DNA of 64,000 nucleotides from contig NZ_JADMUF010000002.1 of assembly GCF_015546965.1 (NCBI RefSeq), forward strand, positions 125,580-189,579, written 5' to 3'. Of the stretch, positions 43,770 to 52,265 are shown piece by piece. This DNA comes from Collinsella aerofaciens. Its GTDB lineage: Bacteria > Actinomycetota > Coriobacteriia > Coriobacteriales > Coriobacteriaceae. Position numbers and translations under genes: made by a program. Within the stretch, counting starts at the first letter, position 1, and each line of letters begins with the position of its first letter. The notes below the pieces were generated by a model, which worked only from the letters and a program-made list of their open reading frames with translations, was not told the origin of the DNA and searched no databases.

Positions 43770-44792
43770 CTACTCCATGGTCTCTTGGCAGACAACCTCG
43801 CGGATGGCTCGGATGCGGCGCATGGTGTCGTCGAACTGATCGGGGGTGAGGGCCTGGGCGCCGTCGGACCAGGCGCGGCTCGGCTCGTCGTGGACCTCGA
43901 TCTCCAGGCCGTTGGCACCGCAGGCGGTCGCGGCGAGCGCCATCGGCTCAACGTAGCGGGTGTAGCCGGTGGCGTGGCTGGGGTCGGCGACGACGGGCAG
44001 GTGCGACAGGTGGTGCAGCACCGGCACGGCGTTGAGGTCGAATGTGTTACGGGTGCGGGTCTCGAAGGTGCGGATGCCGCGCTCGCACAGGATGACGTTG
44101 TCGTTGCCCTCGCTCATGATGTACTCGGCGGCCATGAGCAGCTCATCGATCGTGCCGGACATGCCTCGCTTGAGCAGAATCGGAGTCTGGGTCTTGCCGA
44201 CCTCCTTGAGCAGGGGGAAGTTCTGGGCGTTGCGGGCGCCGATCTGCATGACGTCGATCTTCTTGTCCAGGAAGACCTGCACGTCGCGTGGGTCCATGAT
44301 CTCGGTGACGATCGGCATGTCGAGTTCGGCAGACGCCTCGCGCAGCAGGTCGAGGCCGGCGGGACCCATGCCCTGGTAGGCGTAGGGGGAGGTGCGGGGC
44401 TTGTAGGCACCGCCGCGCAGCATCGTGGCACCGGCGGCCTTCACGCGGCGGGCGATGCGGATGAGGTTCTCGCCCTCGACGGAGCACGGGCCGGCGATGA
44501 CCTGGAACTGATCGCCGCCAATCTTGACGCCGTGGCCGCAGTCGATGACGGAGTCCTCGGGGTGGAACTTGCGGTTGGCGCGCTTGAACGGCTCGGAGAC
44601 GCGCTGCACGCGCTCGACGACATCCATGGACTCGAGCAGGAACGGGTCGATCTTGGTCGTATCGCCCACCAGGCCGATGATCGTCTCATTCTCGCCGCGC
44701 GAGACGTCGGTCTTCAGGCCCTTTTTCTCAATCCAGCTGACGATATGGCTGACGGCCTCGTCGCTGGCGCTCTGCTTTAAAATAGCAATCAT
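43770..44792 (-). CDS. aroF: DAHP synthase, AroA-I-beta/KDOPS-related type
   Basis: The 340-residue first enzyme of the shikimate pathway (PEP + erythrose-4-P). A 70-residue N-terminal ferredoxin/ACT-like regulatory domain (MIAILKQSASDEAVSHIV) precedes the barrel, which has VIAGPCSVEG, GGAYKPRTSPYAYQG, QIGARNAQNF, LLKRGM and VVADPSHATGY. This domain order is that of the Thermotoga-type enzymes that are feedback-regulated by aromatic amino acids. ATG 44792 follows GAGGTGAGAGG; the open frame to 44840 is upstream of it. First gene of the eight-gene minus-strand cluster. Confidence 0.95.
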   Translation of the reverse strand: MIAILKQSASDEAVSHIVSWIEKKGLKTDVSRGENETIIGLVGDTTKIDPFLLESMDVVERVQRVSEPFKRANRKFHPEDSVIDCGHGVKIGGDQFQVIAGPCSVEGENLIRIARRVKAAGATMLRGGAYKPRTSPYAYQGMGPAGLDLLREASAELDMPIVTEIMDPRDVQVFLDKKIDVMQIGARNAQNFPLLKEVGKTQTPILLKRGMSGTIDELLMAAEYIMSEGNDNVILCERGIRTFETRTRNTFDLNAVPVLHHLSHLPVVADPSHATGYTRYVEPMALAATACGANGLEIEVHDEPSRAWSDGAQALTPDQFDDTMRRIRAIREVVCQETME

Positions 44793-44955
44793 GGTGTGCC
44801 TCTCACCTCGATGGATAACCCTTGCAAAAACGGCCCGCATCGCGAACCGTGTATATATGGTGCATGAGAGTTTATACTATCTGACTCGCTTTTGCCTTCT
44901 AAAGTGGGCCGTTGCGCCGCGTCTCCCACGTAATTGCAAAGCTTTTTCTTTTATT

Positions 44956-44985
44956 TTGATAGCCCGTGGTGCACTTGGGTATAAT
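44956..44985 (+). promoter_or_regulatory. Promoter of tRNA-Arg(CCG)
   Basis: TTGATA (44956-44961), 18 bases, TATAAT (44980-44985), ending 11 bases before the mature tRNA: a near-consensus housekeeping promoter. Confidence 0.8.
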
Positions 44986-44996
44986 GCCAAACGTTG

Positions 44997-45073
44997 GCCC
45001 TATTAGCTCAGGGGATTAGAGCGTCTGCCTCCGGAGCAGAAGGCCGTTGGTTCGAATCCAACATGGGGCACCA
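44997..45073 (+). tRNA. tRNA-Arg (anticodon CCG)
   Basis: Cloverleaf with acceptor GCCCTAT/ATGGGGC, D-arm GCTC...GAGC, anticodon stem TCTGC/GCAGA around loop CTCCGGA (anticodon CCG), T-arm with GGTTCGAATCC and an encoded CCA. Reads CGG codons. Confidence 0.95.
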
Positions 45074-45084
45074 TCGAACGTAAG

Positions 45085-45120
45085 ACCGTCCGAACCTCGC
45101 ATGGTCCGGGCGGTTTTTCT
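45085..45120 (+). terminator. Terminator after tRNA-Arg(CCG)
   Basis: ACCGTCCGAACC and GGTCCGGGCGGT pair at 11 of 12 positions (one G-T) around a 6-base loop and run into five T. Confidence 0.85.
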
Positions 45121-45149
45121 TATACCGACGCGACGTGATGGGACGTGGT

Positions 45150-47873
45150 ATGGCAGCAACGGATATCGAGCGCGGACTCTCAACCGCCGAGGTCGAGGAG
45201 CGCATCGCCGCCGGTAAGATCAACCGCAACATGGAGCTCAAGACCAAGTCGGTCAAAGAGCTCATCATCGAGAACCTCTGCACGCTGTTCAATTTGATCA
45301 ACGTGATCTTGGCGTTCCTGGTCATTTTGACCGGTTCGTTTAAGAATCTGACGTTCCTGTTCGTGGTGTTCTTGAACACCGCTATCGGCGTCATTCAGTC
45401 CATGCGTTCCAAGAAGATGGTCGATAAGCTCACGCTTCTGACCTCTAAGAAGGCCATCGCGGTGCGCGACGGTGCCGAGGTGGAGCTCGACTTGGACCAG
45501 ATCGTGCTCGACGACATCATTCGCCTCGGGCGCGGCGACCAGATTCCCGCTGACGCCGTGGTGGTTTCGGGCGAGGCGCTCGTGAACGAGAGCTTGCTGA
45601 CGGGCGAGAGCGACCTTATCAAGAAACAGCCTGGTTCTGAGCTCATGAGCGGCAGCTTTATCGACTCGGGCCTGCTGCGCGCCCGCGTGATCCATGTCGG
45701 CGCCGACAACTACGTGGCTAAAATTAATAACGAGGCGAAGTACGTCAAAAAGGTCAATTCCGAGATCATGAACGCGCTTAACGCCATCGTGCGCTTTGCG
45801 AGCATCATCATGATCCCGCTCGGTTTGGCGTTGTTTGCCTCGAGTGTGAGCGAGCTGTGGGATGCCGCGGGAACCCCGGGCGATAGCGCGCTTTCGTGGT
45901 GCTTCTCCGAGCTGTTGGCTGGTCATGTGCCTTCGTCGGCGCTGCTGTCCACGGTGGGCGCCCTGCTGGGCATGATTCCGCAGGGCCTGGTGCTGCTGAC
46001 TTCGTCGGTGCTCGCGATTGCCACGGTGCGCCTGGCCCGCCGCAAGGTGCTGGCGCAGCAGCTCTACTGCATCGAGACGCTCGCGCGCGTCGACGTGCTG
46101 TGCCTGGACAAGACGGGCACCATTACCTCGGGTCGTATGGAGGTCGAGGGCACCTACCCGCTGCCGGTTGAGGGCGTGAGCCTAGGCGCCGGCTCGGACG
46201 AGGCGGCTGTTCCCGTCGATACCACGGTGCTCGATTTTGCGCTGGCTAACGTCGCGCGTGCGACTTCGGCCGATGCCAACGAGACCTGCCAGGCGCTGCT
46301 CAACTATTACGCCGATCGTCCGGTCGAGGTGTCCGAGCCGCTGTCGGTCATTCCGTTCTCGTCGTCTAAAAAATGGAGCGGTGCTTCTTTTGCGCAGGGC
46401 TCCTATGTGATGGGCGCCGCGCAGTTTGTGCTTTCGGAGCGTGTGTTTTCGCAGGTCGAGAACCGTGTCGCCGAGCTTGCCGATACCTGCCGCGTGCTCG
46501 TGGTGGCGCGCGTGGACGGCTTTACGCCCGATGGCGATATGGTGGGCGAGGCCGAGCCCGTGGGCTTTGTGACCATCCGCGACGAGATTCGTACCTCGGC
46601 GGCCGAGACCATCGGCTACTTTAACGAGCAGGGCGTGACCCTCAACGTGATCAGTGGCGACGACCCGCGTACGGTGTCGTCGATCGCGCGCGTGGTGGGC
46701 GTGCCGGGGGCGGACGCTTATGTGGACGCCACGACGCTCGATACACCGGCCAAGCTCGATGCCGCAGTGGACCGCTACCATGTCTTTGGTCGTGTGACCC
46801 CGCAGCAGAAGCGCGAGCTCGTGCAGGCGCTCAAGCGCCGCGAGCACACCGTGGCCATGACGGGCGACGGCGTCAACGACGTGCTGGCGCTCAAGGAGGC
46901 CGACTGCTCCGTGGCCATGGCGGCCGGCTCCGATGCCGCGCGCAACGTGGCCGAGATCGTACTCGTCGACAACGACTTTGCCTCGATGCCCGCCGTGGTG
47001 GCCGAGGGCCGTCGCTCCATTAACAACCTGCAGCGTTCGGCCTCGCTATTCCTGACCAAGACGCTGTTCTCTATGGGCCTGGCGGCGCTGTGTATCGCGC
47101 TGCCGCCGTACCCCTTCGAGCCCATCCAGATGACGCTCATTAACTTCTTCTGCATCGGCGCGCCGGGCTTTGTGTTGGGCCTGGAGCCCAACAATGCTCG
47201 CGTGAAGGGGTCATTTTTGACCAACGTGCTCAAGCGTGCACTGCCGGCGTCGATTGCGGTCATTTTGGCTGCGGCGCTCGATATCTTTGTGGCGCGCGTG
47301 TTTGGTTTTAGCCAGCTCACGCTGTCTACGATGTGCCTGCTTACGTCGTGTGCGGCGAGCGTCAGCCTGATCTGGCGCATCTCGCAGCCTCTCACGCCCT
47401 TACGTGTGGTGCTCTTTGTGTTTGTAGTCGCCGGCATCCTGACGGGGGTTATCGGATTCCCGAAGCTGCTGTCTATTGCCAACCTGACGATGGGTCAGAT
47501 GGTTATCTTGGCTGTCATCGTGGTCTTTACCTGTTCGGTGTTCTTTAAGCTCGCCACGATGATGGATTCGCTCAAGCCGCGTCGTCGTCATGCCGCAACT
47601 GGTTTTGGCCGCGGCGTGCGCGTCCGCCTGGGTCGCGGTGGCGGCAAGGTGAGCTCGACGGGTTCGACGGCCGAGCGTTTTGCCAAGCGCGTCGCCGCCG
47701 ACATGGCGCAGCGCCGCGAAGCTCGCACCGTTCGTGAGGCCGAGGCCCGCGCACTCGAGGGCGTGGCCCAGGTCCAACCCAAGAAAAAGAGGAGTGCCGG
47801 AGCCAAACGCTCTCGCGTGACCAAGTCCGCCCAAGGCATCAAAGTCTCGATGCCAAGCAAAAAGAAGAAGTAG
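45150..47873 (+). CDS. P-type cation-transporting ATPase (CtpE-like)
   Basis: A 907-residue membrane pump. Actuator motif LLTGESDLIKK, membrane segment with MIPQGLVLL (PEGL position of Ca/Mg-type pumps; the usual Glu is Gln here), phosphorylation site CLDKTGTITSG, and hinge AMTGDGVNDVLALKEAD. The overall order suits CtpE-type divalent cation pumps involved in wall integrity, but the ion cannot be read from sequence. After the last membrane segment there is an unusual tail of about 100 residues rich in Arg, Lys and Ala (PKKKRSAGAKRSR, ending SMPSKKKK), absent from typical members. Start ATG 45150 is preferred; GTG 45135 and ATG 45138 are alternatives. Confidence 0.88.
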   Translation: MAATDIERGLSTAEVEERIAAGKINRNMELKTKSVKELIIENLCTLFNLINVILAFLVILTGSFKNLTFLFVVFLNTAIGVIQSMRSKKMVDKLTLLTSKKAIAVRDGAEVELDLDQIVLDDIIRLGRGDQIPADAVVVSGEALVNESLLTGESDLIKKQPGSELMSGSFIDSGLLRARVIHVGADNYVAKINNEAKYVKKVNSEIMNALNAIVRFASIIMIPLGLALFASSVSELWDAAGTPGDSALSWCFSELLAGHVPSSALLSTVGALLGMIPQGLVLLTSSVLAIATVRLARRKVLAQQLYCIETLARVDVLCLDKTGTITSGRMEVEGTYPLPVEGVSLGAGSDEAAVPVDTTVLDFALANVARATSADANETCQALLNYYADRPVEVSEPLSVIPFSSSKKWSGASFAQGSYVMGAAQFVLSERVFSQVENRVAELADTCRVLVVARVDGFTPDGDMVGEAEPVGFVTIRDEIRTSAAETIGYFNEQGVTLNVISGDDPRTVSSIARVVGVPGADAYVDATTLDTPAKLDAAVDRYHVFGRVTPQQKRELVQALKRREHTVAMTGDGVNDVLALKEADCSVAMAAGSDAARNVAEIVLVDNDFASMPAVVAEGRRSINNLQRSASLFLTKTLFSMGLAALCIALPPYPFEPIQMTLINFFCIGAPGFVLGLEPNNARVKGSFLTNVLKRALPASIAVILAAALDIFVARVFGFSQLTLSTMCLLTSCAASVSLIWRISQPLTPLRVVLFVFVVAGILTGVIGFPKLLSIANLTMGQMVILAVIVVFTCSVFFKLATMMDSLKPRRRHAATGFGRGVRVRLGRGGGKVSSTGSTAERFAKRVAADMAQRREARTVREAEARALEGVAQVQPKKKRSAGAKRSRVTKSAQGIKVSMPSKKKK

Positions 47874-47976
47874 CTACGCGCCCTGGCGATGTTGAATTGG
47901 TGCCTTGTTCCTGTGGGGCCGTGGCGATGTTATGCTCTAACCTCGATTGTTTGAATTGCTTCGAAAAGAGGATGCC

Positions 47977-49119
47977 GTGATCTGCCCGCATTGCCTTAAG
48001 ACTATCGAGGACGGCGCCTCGTTCTGCCCCTACTGCAACGCCTATGTGGGTCCGGGCGATGGTCCCGAGCACACCGAGTTCGTGTTCTGTGAGGGCTGTG
48101 GCGCGCGTCTTTCCCCGCATGATCGCACGTGTCCCAAATGTGGACGCCCCGCTCCGGGTATCCTCTCCGAGGACGCGGCCGCATCCGACTTGGCTGCGGG
48201 CCGCACGGCGGGTTTTCCGCGCCTAACGCAAGAACAGATCGATACCGAGGTGCCGCATGCGCCGGCCTCTGCCGCTGCGGTGCTTTCGGACGCCGCCGAT
48301 CCTAACGAGACCTGCGTGCTGCCGGCTTTCGATAAGGATTTCGGTATTCCCGAGGTCGATATTCCCACGCCGGTTTCCCTGCACGACGATGCTCAAAAAC
48401 CCAAGCGCAAGGTGCATCCCGACGAGGACGCTTATCACAAGCACAAGCGTCATATCCCTAAGCCGCTCATCGTCATCGCGATCCTTGCCTTTGTGTGCGG
48501 TGGTGCCTATTGGTTCGTGACGACCGATCCCATGGGTGTCATGCCTGGCTTCTATGACCAGTTTGGCCAAGCCGCGCAGACGACCTTCCCCACGCGCCAA
48601 AAGGGCGAGGCGACTGAGGACGATACCAAGCAGGACGATTCTGCCGAGGTGGTCCAGGAAGAAACCGTGCTGACCGATGATCAGCTCTATACCAGGCTCG
48701 ACGGTCTGTATCAGACCATCGTGTCCTACGGCGACGAGGACCAGATCGGCGAGGTCATCGATTCCTTTAACAACGGTTATCTTCGAACGCCGCTGTCCAC
48801 CCGTCAGGAGCTGTCGCAGAGTGCCTACGCCCTGCGCGACCAGATCAAAAAGACGCAAGATGAGCTCAACAACCTTAAGTACCAGGACGATACGGTCTAT
48901 GCGGATGACATCGCCCACTTAAAGCAGCTTGCCGAGTGGATGTACGAGCGTGTCGACGTGATCTGCCAGAGTTGGGACATCTCGCTGGCCATTCCCGATG
49001 GCGAGTCGATGAGTTCCCACCAAAGCGAGATCCTGGCTCCCATCGCGCAGGGCGGCAACAGCGCGCTGAACCAGTACGACGCCAATGTGGGTTCCTGGAA
49101 GCCGCAGCAGCGTTCCTAA
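47977..49119 (+). CDS. Membrane protein with two N-terminal zinc ribbons
   Basis: A 380-residue protein of unknown function. Residues 1-55 hold two zinc-ribbon knuckle pairs: CPHC ... CPYC and CEGC ... CPKC. A low-complexity linker, a positively charged patch (HKHKRHIPK), one membrane segment (PLIVIAILAFVCGGAYWFV, about residue 170) and a helical extracytoplasmic domain follow. The GTG start at 47977 lies 5 bases after AGAGG; the open frame to 47947 is less likely. Topology predicts zinc ribbons inside and the helical part outside. It shares the plus strand with a cyclophilin and a TPR membrane protein of similar topology. Confidence 0.8.
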   Translation: MICPHCLKTIEDGASFCPYCNAYVGPGDGPEHTEFVFCEGCGARLSPHDRTCPKCGRPAPGILSEDAAASDLAAGRTAGFPRLTQEQIDTEVPHAPASAAAVLSDAADPNETCVLPAFDKDFGIPEVDIPTPVSLHDDAQKPKRKVHPDEDAYHKHKRHIPKPLIVIAILAFVCGGAYWFVTTDPMGVMPGFYDQFGQAAQTTFPTRQKGEATEDDTKQDDSAEVVQEETVLTDDQLYTRLDGLYQTIVSYGDEDQIGEVIDSFNNGYLRTPLSTRQELSQSAYALRDQIKKTQDELNNLKYQDDTVYADDIAHLKQLAEWMYERVDVICQSWDISLAIPDGESMSSHQSEILAPIAQGGNSALNQYDANVGSWKPQQRS

Positions 49120-49157
49120 AATTAGTTCGCCATAGTCGGCATAACCTACGTGCGCAA

Positions 49158-49187
49158 TTGATGTAAGCCTGTGCTTATTGCTACAAT
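49158..49187 (+). promoter_or_regulatory. Promoter of the cyclophilin gene
   Basis: TTGATG (49158-49163), 18 bases, TACAAT (49182-49187), about 40 bases before ATG 49227, which has AGGAAGGA upstream. Confidence 0.65.
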
Positions 49188-49226
49188 TCGTACAAATATG
49201 CTTTAAACGCACGAGGAAGGAACCAC

Positions 49227-49769
49227 ATGTTTGGTTTTAAGAAAGAGCTCTACACGCCCGAGTATCAGCTTGCCGGCGACGAGTGCGCCGTAATCGAGAC
49301 GTCGAAGGGTACCATCAAGGTCAAGTTTGACGGCGAGGGCGCTCCCATTCATGTCGCGAACTTCTGCGAGCTTTCCACGATGGGTTTCTATGATGGCCTT
49401 AAGTTCCATCGCTATGTGCCCGGTTTTGTCATCCAGGGCGGCGACCCCAATACCCGTGATATGTCCGGCGCCGATGTCGCTGCCGGCCTTGAGGGCCCCG
49501 ACGGCATGCCCGGTACCGGTGGCCCCGGCTACTGCATCAAGGGCGAGTTTGCCACCAATCCGCGCAACAGCCATGTCGATGGCGCCCTTGCCATGGCACG
49601 CTCCATGGACCCCGATTCCGCGGGTTCGCAGTTCTACTTCTGCCTGGGTGCCCAGCATAACCTTGATTCCGGTTATACCGTCTTTGGTACCACGGTCGAG
49701 GGTCTCGATGTGATTTCGCAGCTGCGTGCCGGCGACGAGATCGTCCATGTCGAGATCGTTCACGAGTAA
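49227..49769 (+). CDS. Cyclophilin-type peptidyl-prolyl cis-trans isomerase
   Basis: A 180-residue protein without signal peptide, so cytoplasmic. Typical motifs: YDGLKFHRYVPGFVIQGGDP (catalytic Arg in the FHR segment), GTGGPGYCIKGEF, GALAMARSMDPDSAGSQFYF, and YTVFGTTVEGLDV. Catalyses proline isomerisation during folding. Followed 11 bp later by the TPR protein. Confidence 0.95.
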   Translation: MFGFKKELYTPEYQLAGDECAVIETSKGTIKVKFDGEGAPIHVANFCELSTMGFYDGLKFHRYVPGFVIQGGDPNTRDMSGADVAAGLEGPDGMPGTGGPGYCIKGEFATNPRNSHVDGALAMARSMDPDSAGSQFYFCLGAQHNLDSGYTVFGTTVEGLDVISQLRAGDEIVHVEIVHE

Positions 49770-49780
49770 AGGGGACTTCC

Positions 49781-51085
49781 TTGAATAGCCAGCTGATCCA
49801 ACAGGGCCGCGCCGCTTACCGCGCGGGTGATTTTTCCGCTGCAGCCCAGATGCTTGGGGCGGCAAAGACTCCCGATGAGATTATGGGCGAGGCCGACCAC
49901 CTTCGTGGCAACGCCTTGATGCACCTGGGCATGTATGCCGAGGCCGCCGAGGCTTATGCCGCCGCCCTCAACGACGGCACCTACGGCAAGCGCGGCGCGC
50001 TGCTCACCAACCGCGGCAAGGCGCTCGCCGCCGTGGGCGACTACACGACGGCCGCTCAGGCATTCTCTGCTGCTACGCAGGATGCTTCCTATGCCACGCC
50101 GTTCAAGGCCTATCTGGGCCTGGGTAACGCGCTGTTCCAGTCGGGCGACTATGCCAACGCGGGTACTGCCTTCCGTCAGGCTGCCATCGACGGCGCCAAT
50201 CCGGCTCCTGCCGCCGCGCTCGGCGAGCTTGGTCGTTGCTTCATTAAGCTCGGCCGTCCGGCGGATGCCGTGGAGACCTACCGCACGGCTATCGACTTTG
50301 CCGGCCCCCGCGACGACACGCGTGCGCTCAACGCCGGCATGGGTCAGGCGCTTTCTGCCGCCGGCCGTCCCTCCGACGCACTCGACGCCTTTAACGCCGC
50401 TACTGCCGATGGCATCTACCAGCTCACCTCCGAGCAGGCCGATGAGCTTGCCCGCGTGCACGATTCGCTTGCCGCGCTGTCTGCCCAGACGGCTATGGCC
50501 ACTGCTCCGGCGCCCGCGATGGACGCTCCTGCCGTCGATCCGCTCGATCCTACGGGCGCGACCGGCCAGTTTATGCCCGATCCCTCGGACACCGGTTTCT
50601 TTACGCTGTCCGAGTCCGAAATGGTCCAGCAGGACCGTCAGGATCGTAAGCAGGCCAAGGTCCGTCGTCGCCATCGCCACACGGGTCTCAAAGTCTTCAT
50701 CGTGCTGCTTCTGCTCATTTTGATCGCCGCGGGCGGTCTGGGCTTTGCCTACACGCGCGGCTTTGGCTTCCCGTCTCAGGAGTCTGTCGTTACCGATCTG
50801 TTCCAGGCTGCCGGCGACGGTGACACCGCAAAGGCCGAGTCTTGCCTGGCATCGAGCCTGTCCGAGGACGCTAAGTCGATGATCATCTCCTCGATTCCGC
50901 AGGGTGCCACCGTGTCCGTCGAGGGCATGGATCAGTCCATGACCGAGACGACCGCTAAGGTGAAGGCATCGCTGTCCAAGGGCGGCGAGCAGGAGTACAC
51001 CGTCAAATTCGTGCGCTCCGACAACCATATCGGCTGGGCCGTTTCCTCGCTCGATATGGATTTCTCGGCTGCTGACAACCAGTAG
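49781..51085 (+). CDS. TPR protein with C-terminal membrane anchor and outer domain
   Basis: A 434-residue protein. The first 230 residues are Ala-rich helical repeats of TPR type (AAYRAGDFSAAAQML, ALFQSGDYANAGTAFRQA, CFIKLGRPADAVETYR). A linker and a basic patch (RRRHRHTGLK) precede one membrane segment near residue 305-325 (VFIVLLLLILIAAGGLGFAY), then a 100-residue outer domain of DUF4878/lumazine-binding type (VVTDLFQAAGDGDTAKAESCL). TTG 49781 follows AAAGGGGA. The layout, with a cytoplasmic adaptor and an outer domain, mirrors the zinc-ribbon protein upstream. Function unknown. Confidence 0.8.
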   Translation: MNSQLIQQGRAAYRAGDFSAAAQMLGAAKTPDEIMGEADHLRGNALMHLGMYAEAAEAYAAALNDGTYGKRGALLTNRGKALAAVGDYTTAAQAFSAATQDASYATPFKAYLGLGNALFQSGDYANAGTAFRQAAIDGANPAPAAALGELGRCFIKLGRPADAVETYRTAIDFAGPRDDTRALNAGMGQALSAAGRPSDALDAFNAATADGIYQLTSEQADELARVHDSLAALSAQTAMATAPAPAMDAPAVDPLDPTGATGQFMPDPSDTGFFTLSESEMVQQDRQDRKQAKVRRRHRHTGLKVFIVLLLLILIAAGGLGFAYTRGFGFPSQESVVTDLFQAAGDGDTAKAESCLASSLSEDAKSMIISSIPQGATVSVEGMDQSMTETTAKVKASLSKGGEQEYTVKFVRSDNHIGWAVSSLDMDFSAADNQ

Positions 51086-51107
51086 TGACCTTATGGGATT
51101 TAGCTTT

Positions 51108-51140
51108 GCCCGGCGCTTCACCGCAAGTGAGGTGCCGGGC
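51108..51140 (+). terminator. Hairpin upstream of mreB
   Basis: GCCCGGCGCTTCAC and GTGAGGTGCCGGGC form a stem of about 14 positions with two G-T pairs or mismatches around CGCAA. T-run is weak (TTGCGC), so termination is probably partial. Confidence 0.5.
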
Positions 51141-51200
51141 TTGCGCTAGTATGATGAGCTAGTAGTTTTCCAGCAATCATCCAACACATCAGGAGTTGCG

Positions 51201-52244
51201 TTGTTTTCTTTGATGGATATGTTCTTCGGTAGCTATGCGGGCGATCTTGCCATCGACCTCGGCACCGCCAATACGCTTGTCTCCGTGCGCGGCAAGGGCA
51301 TCGTCATTCGCGAGCCCTCTGTTGTCGCCATCGACAAGAACGACGAGCGCATCCTGGCGGTCGGTATCGAGGCAAAGCGCATGCTCGGCCGTACGCCCGG
51401 CAACATCGTGGCCGTTCGTCCCCTGAAGGACGGCGTCATCGCCGACTTCGATGTTACCGAGGCCATGCTTCGCTACTTTATCGATAAGGCGTCCGAGAAG
51501 CGCTATCCGTGGACCCCGCGTCCGCGCGTTGTCGTCTGCGTTCCCTCCGGCGTCACGTCGGTCGAGAAGCGTGCCGTCTTTGAGGCCACGATCCAGGCCG
51601 GGGCCCGCCAGGCCTATCTGATCGAGGAGCCCATGGCTGCCGCTATCGGCGCCGACCTGCCCGTCGAGGAGCCCACCGGCTCCATGGTCATCGACATCGG
51701 TGGCGGTACCACCGAGGTTGCCGTTATCGCTATGGGCGGCATCGTCGTCTCGCAGTCCATCCGTATTGCAGGCGACGAGTTCGATCAGGCCATCCTCACG
51801 CACGTTCGTGATGCCTACAACCTTGCCATCGGCGAGCGTACGGCAGAGGACATCAAGATCAAGGTCGGCTCCGCTGTGCCGCTCAAGGACGAGCTCGACG
51901 TCGAGGTCAACGGTCGCGACGTGATCACCGGTCTGCCCAAGACCGTGCGCATCGAGAGCGAGGAGATTCGTCGCGCGCTCAACAAGCCGCTCGACGAGAT
52001 GGCCAAGGCCGTCAAGGACGCCCTCGATGCCACGCCGCCCGATCTTGCCTCTGACCTTATGTACTACGGCATTTTGCTGACCGGTGGTGGCGCTCTGCTA
52101 CGCGGACTCGACGTGCGTCTGCGCGATGAGACCGGCGTTTCGGTCAACGTCAGCCCCACGGCGCTCGATAACGTCGTTAACGGCTGTGCCCGCGTGCTCG
52201 AGGCCAATGCGTTTGATGGCGGCTTCGTCCAGACCAATGCTTAA
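51201..52244 (+). CDS. mreB: Rod shape-determining protein MreB
   Basis: A 347-residue bacterial actin. Phosphate-binding loops DLAIDLGTANTLV and VIDIGGGTTEVAVIAMGG, adenosine loop LTGGGALLRGLD, and EEPMAAAIGADLP. It polymerises under the membrane and guides cell elongation. The TTG at 51201 follows AGGAG; ATG 51213 is an alternative. Starts the elongasome operon mreB-mreC-mreD-mrdA-rodA. Confidence 0.97.
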   Translation: MFSLMDMFFGSYAGDLAIDLGTANTLVSVRGKGIVIREPSVVAIDKNDERILAVGIEAKRMLGRTPGNIVAVRPLKDGVIADFDVTEAMLRYFIDKASEKRYPWTPRPRVVVCVPSGVTSVEKRAVFEATIQAGARQAYLIEEPMAAAIGADLPVEEPTGSMVIDIGGGTTEVAVIAMGGIVVSQSIRIAGDEFDQAILTHVRDAYNLAIGERTAEDIKIKVGSAVPLKDELDVEVNGRDVITGLPKTVRIESEEIRRALNKPLDEMAKAVKDALDATPPDLASDLMYYGILLTGGGALLRGLDVRLRDETGVSVNVSPTALDNVVNGCARVLEANAFDGGFVQTNA

Positions 52245-52265
52245 TTTCCAAAAGGTGGATTCCAT

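Noticed and set aside
42768-44780. A 670-codon plus-strand open frame across tyrA and aroF
   Set aside because: It is antisense to two well-supported enzymes and reads as Ala/Gly/His/Val-rich low-complexity sequence.
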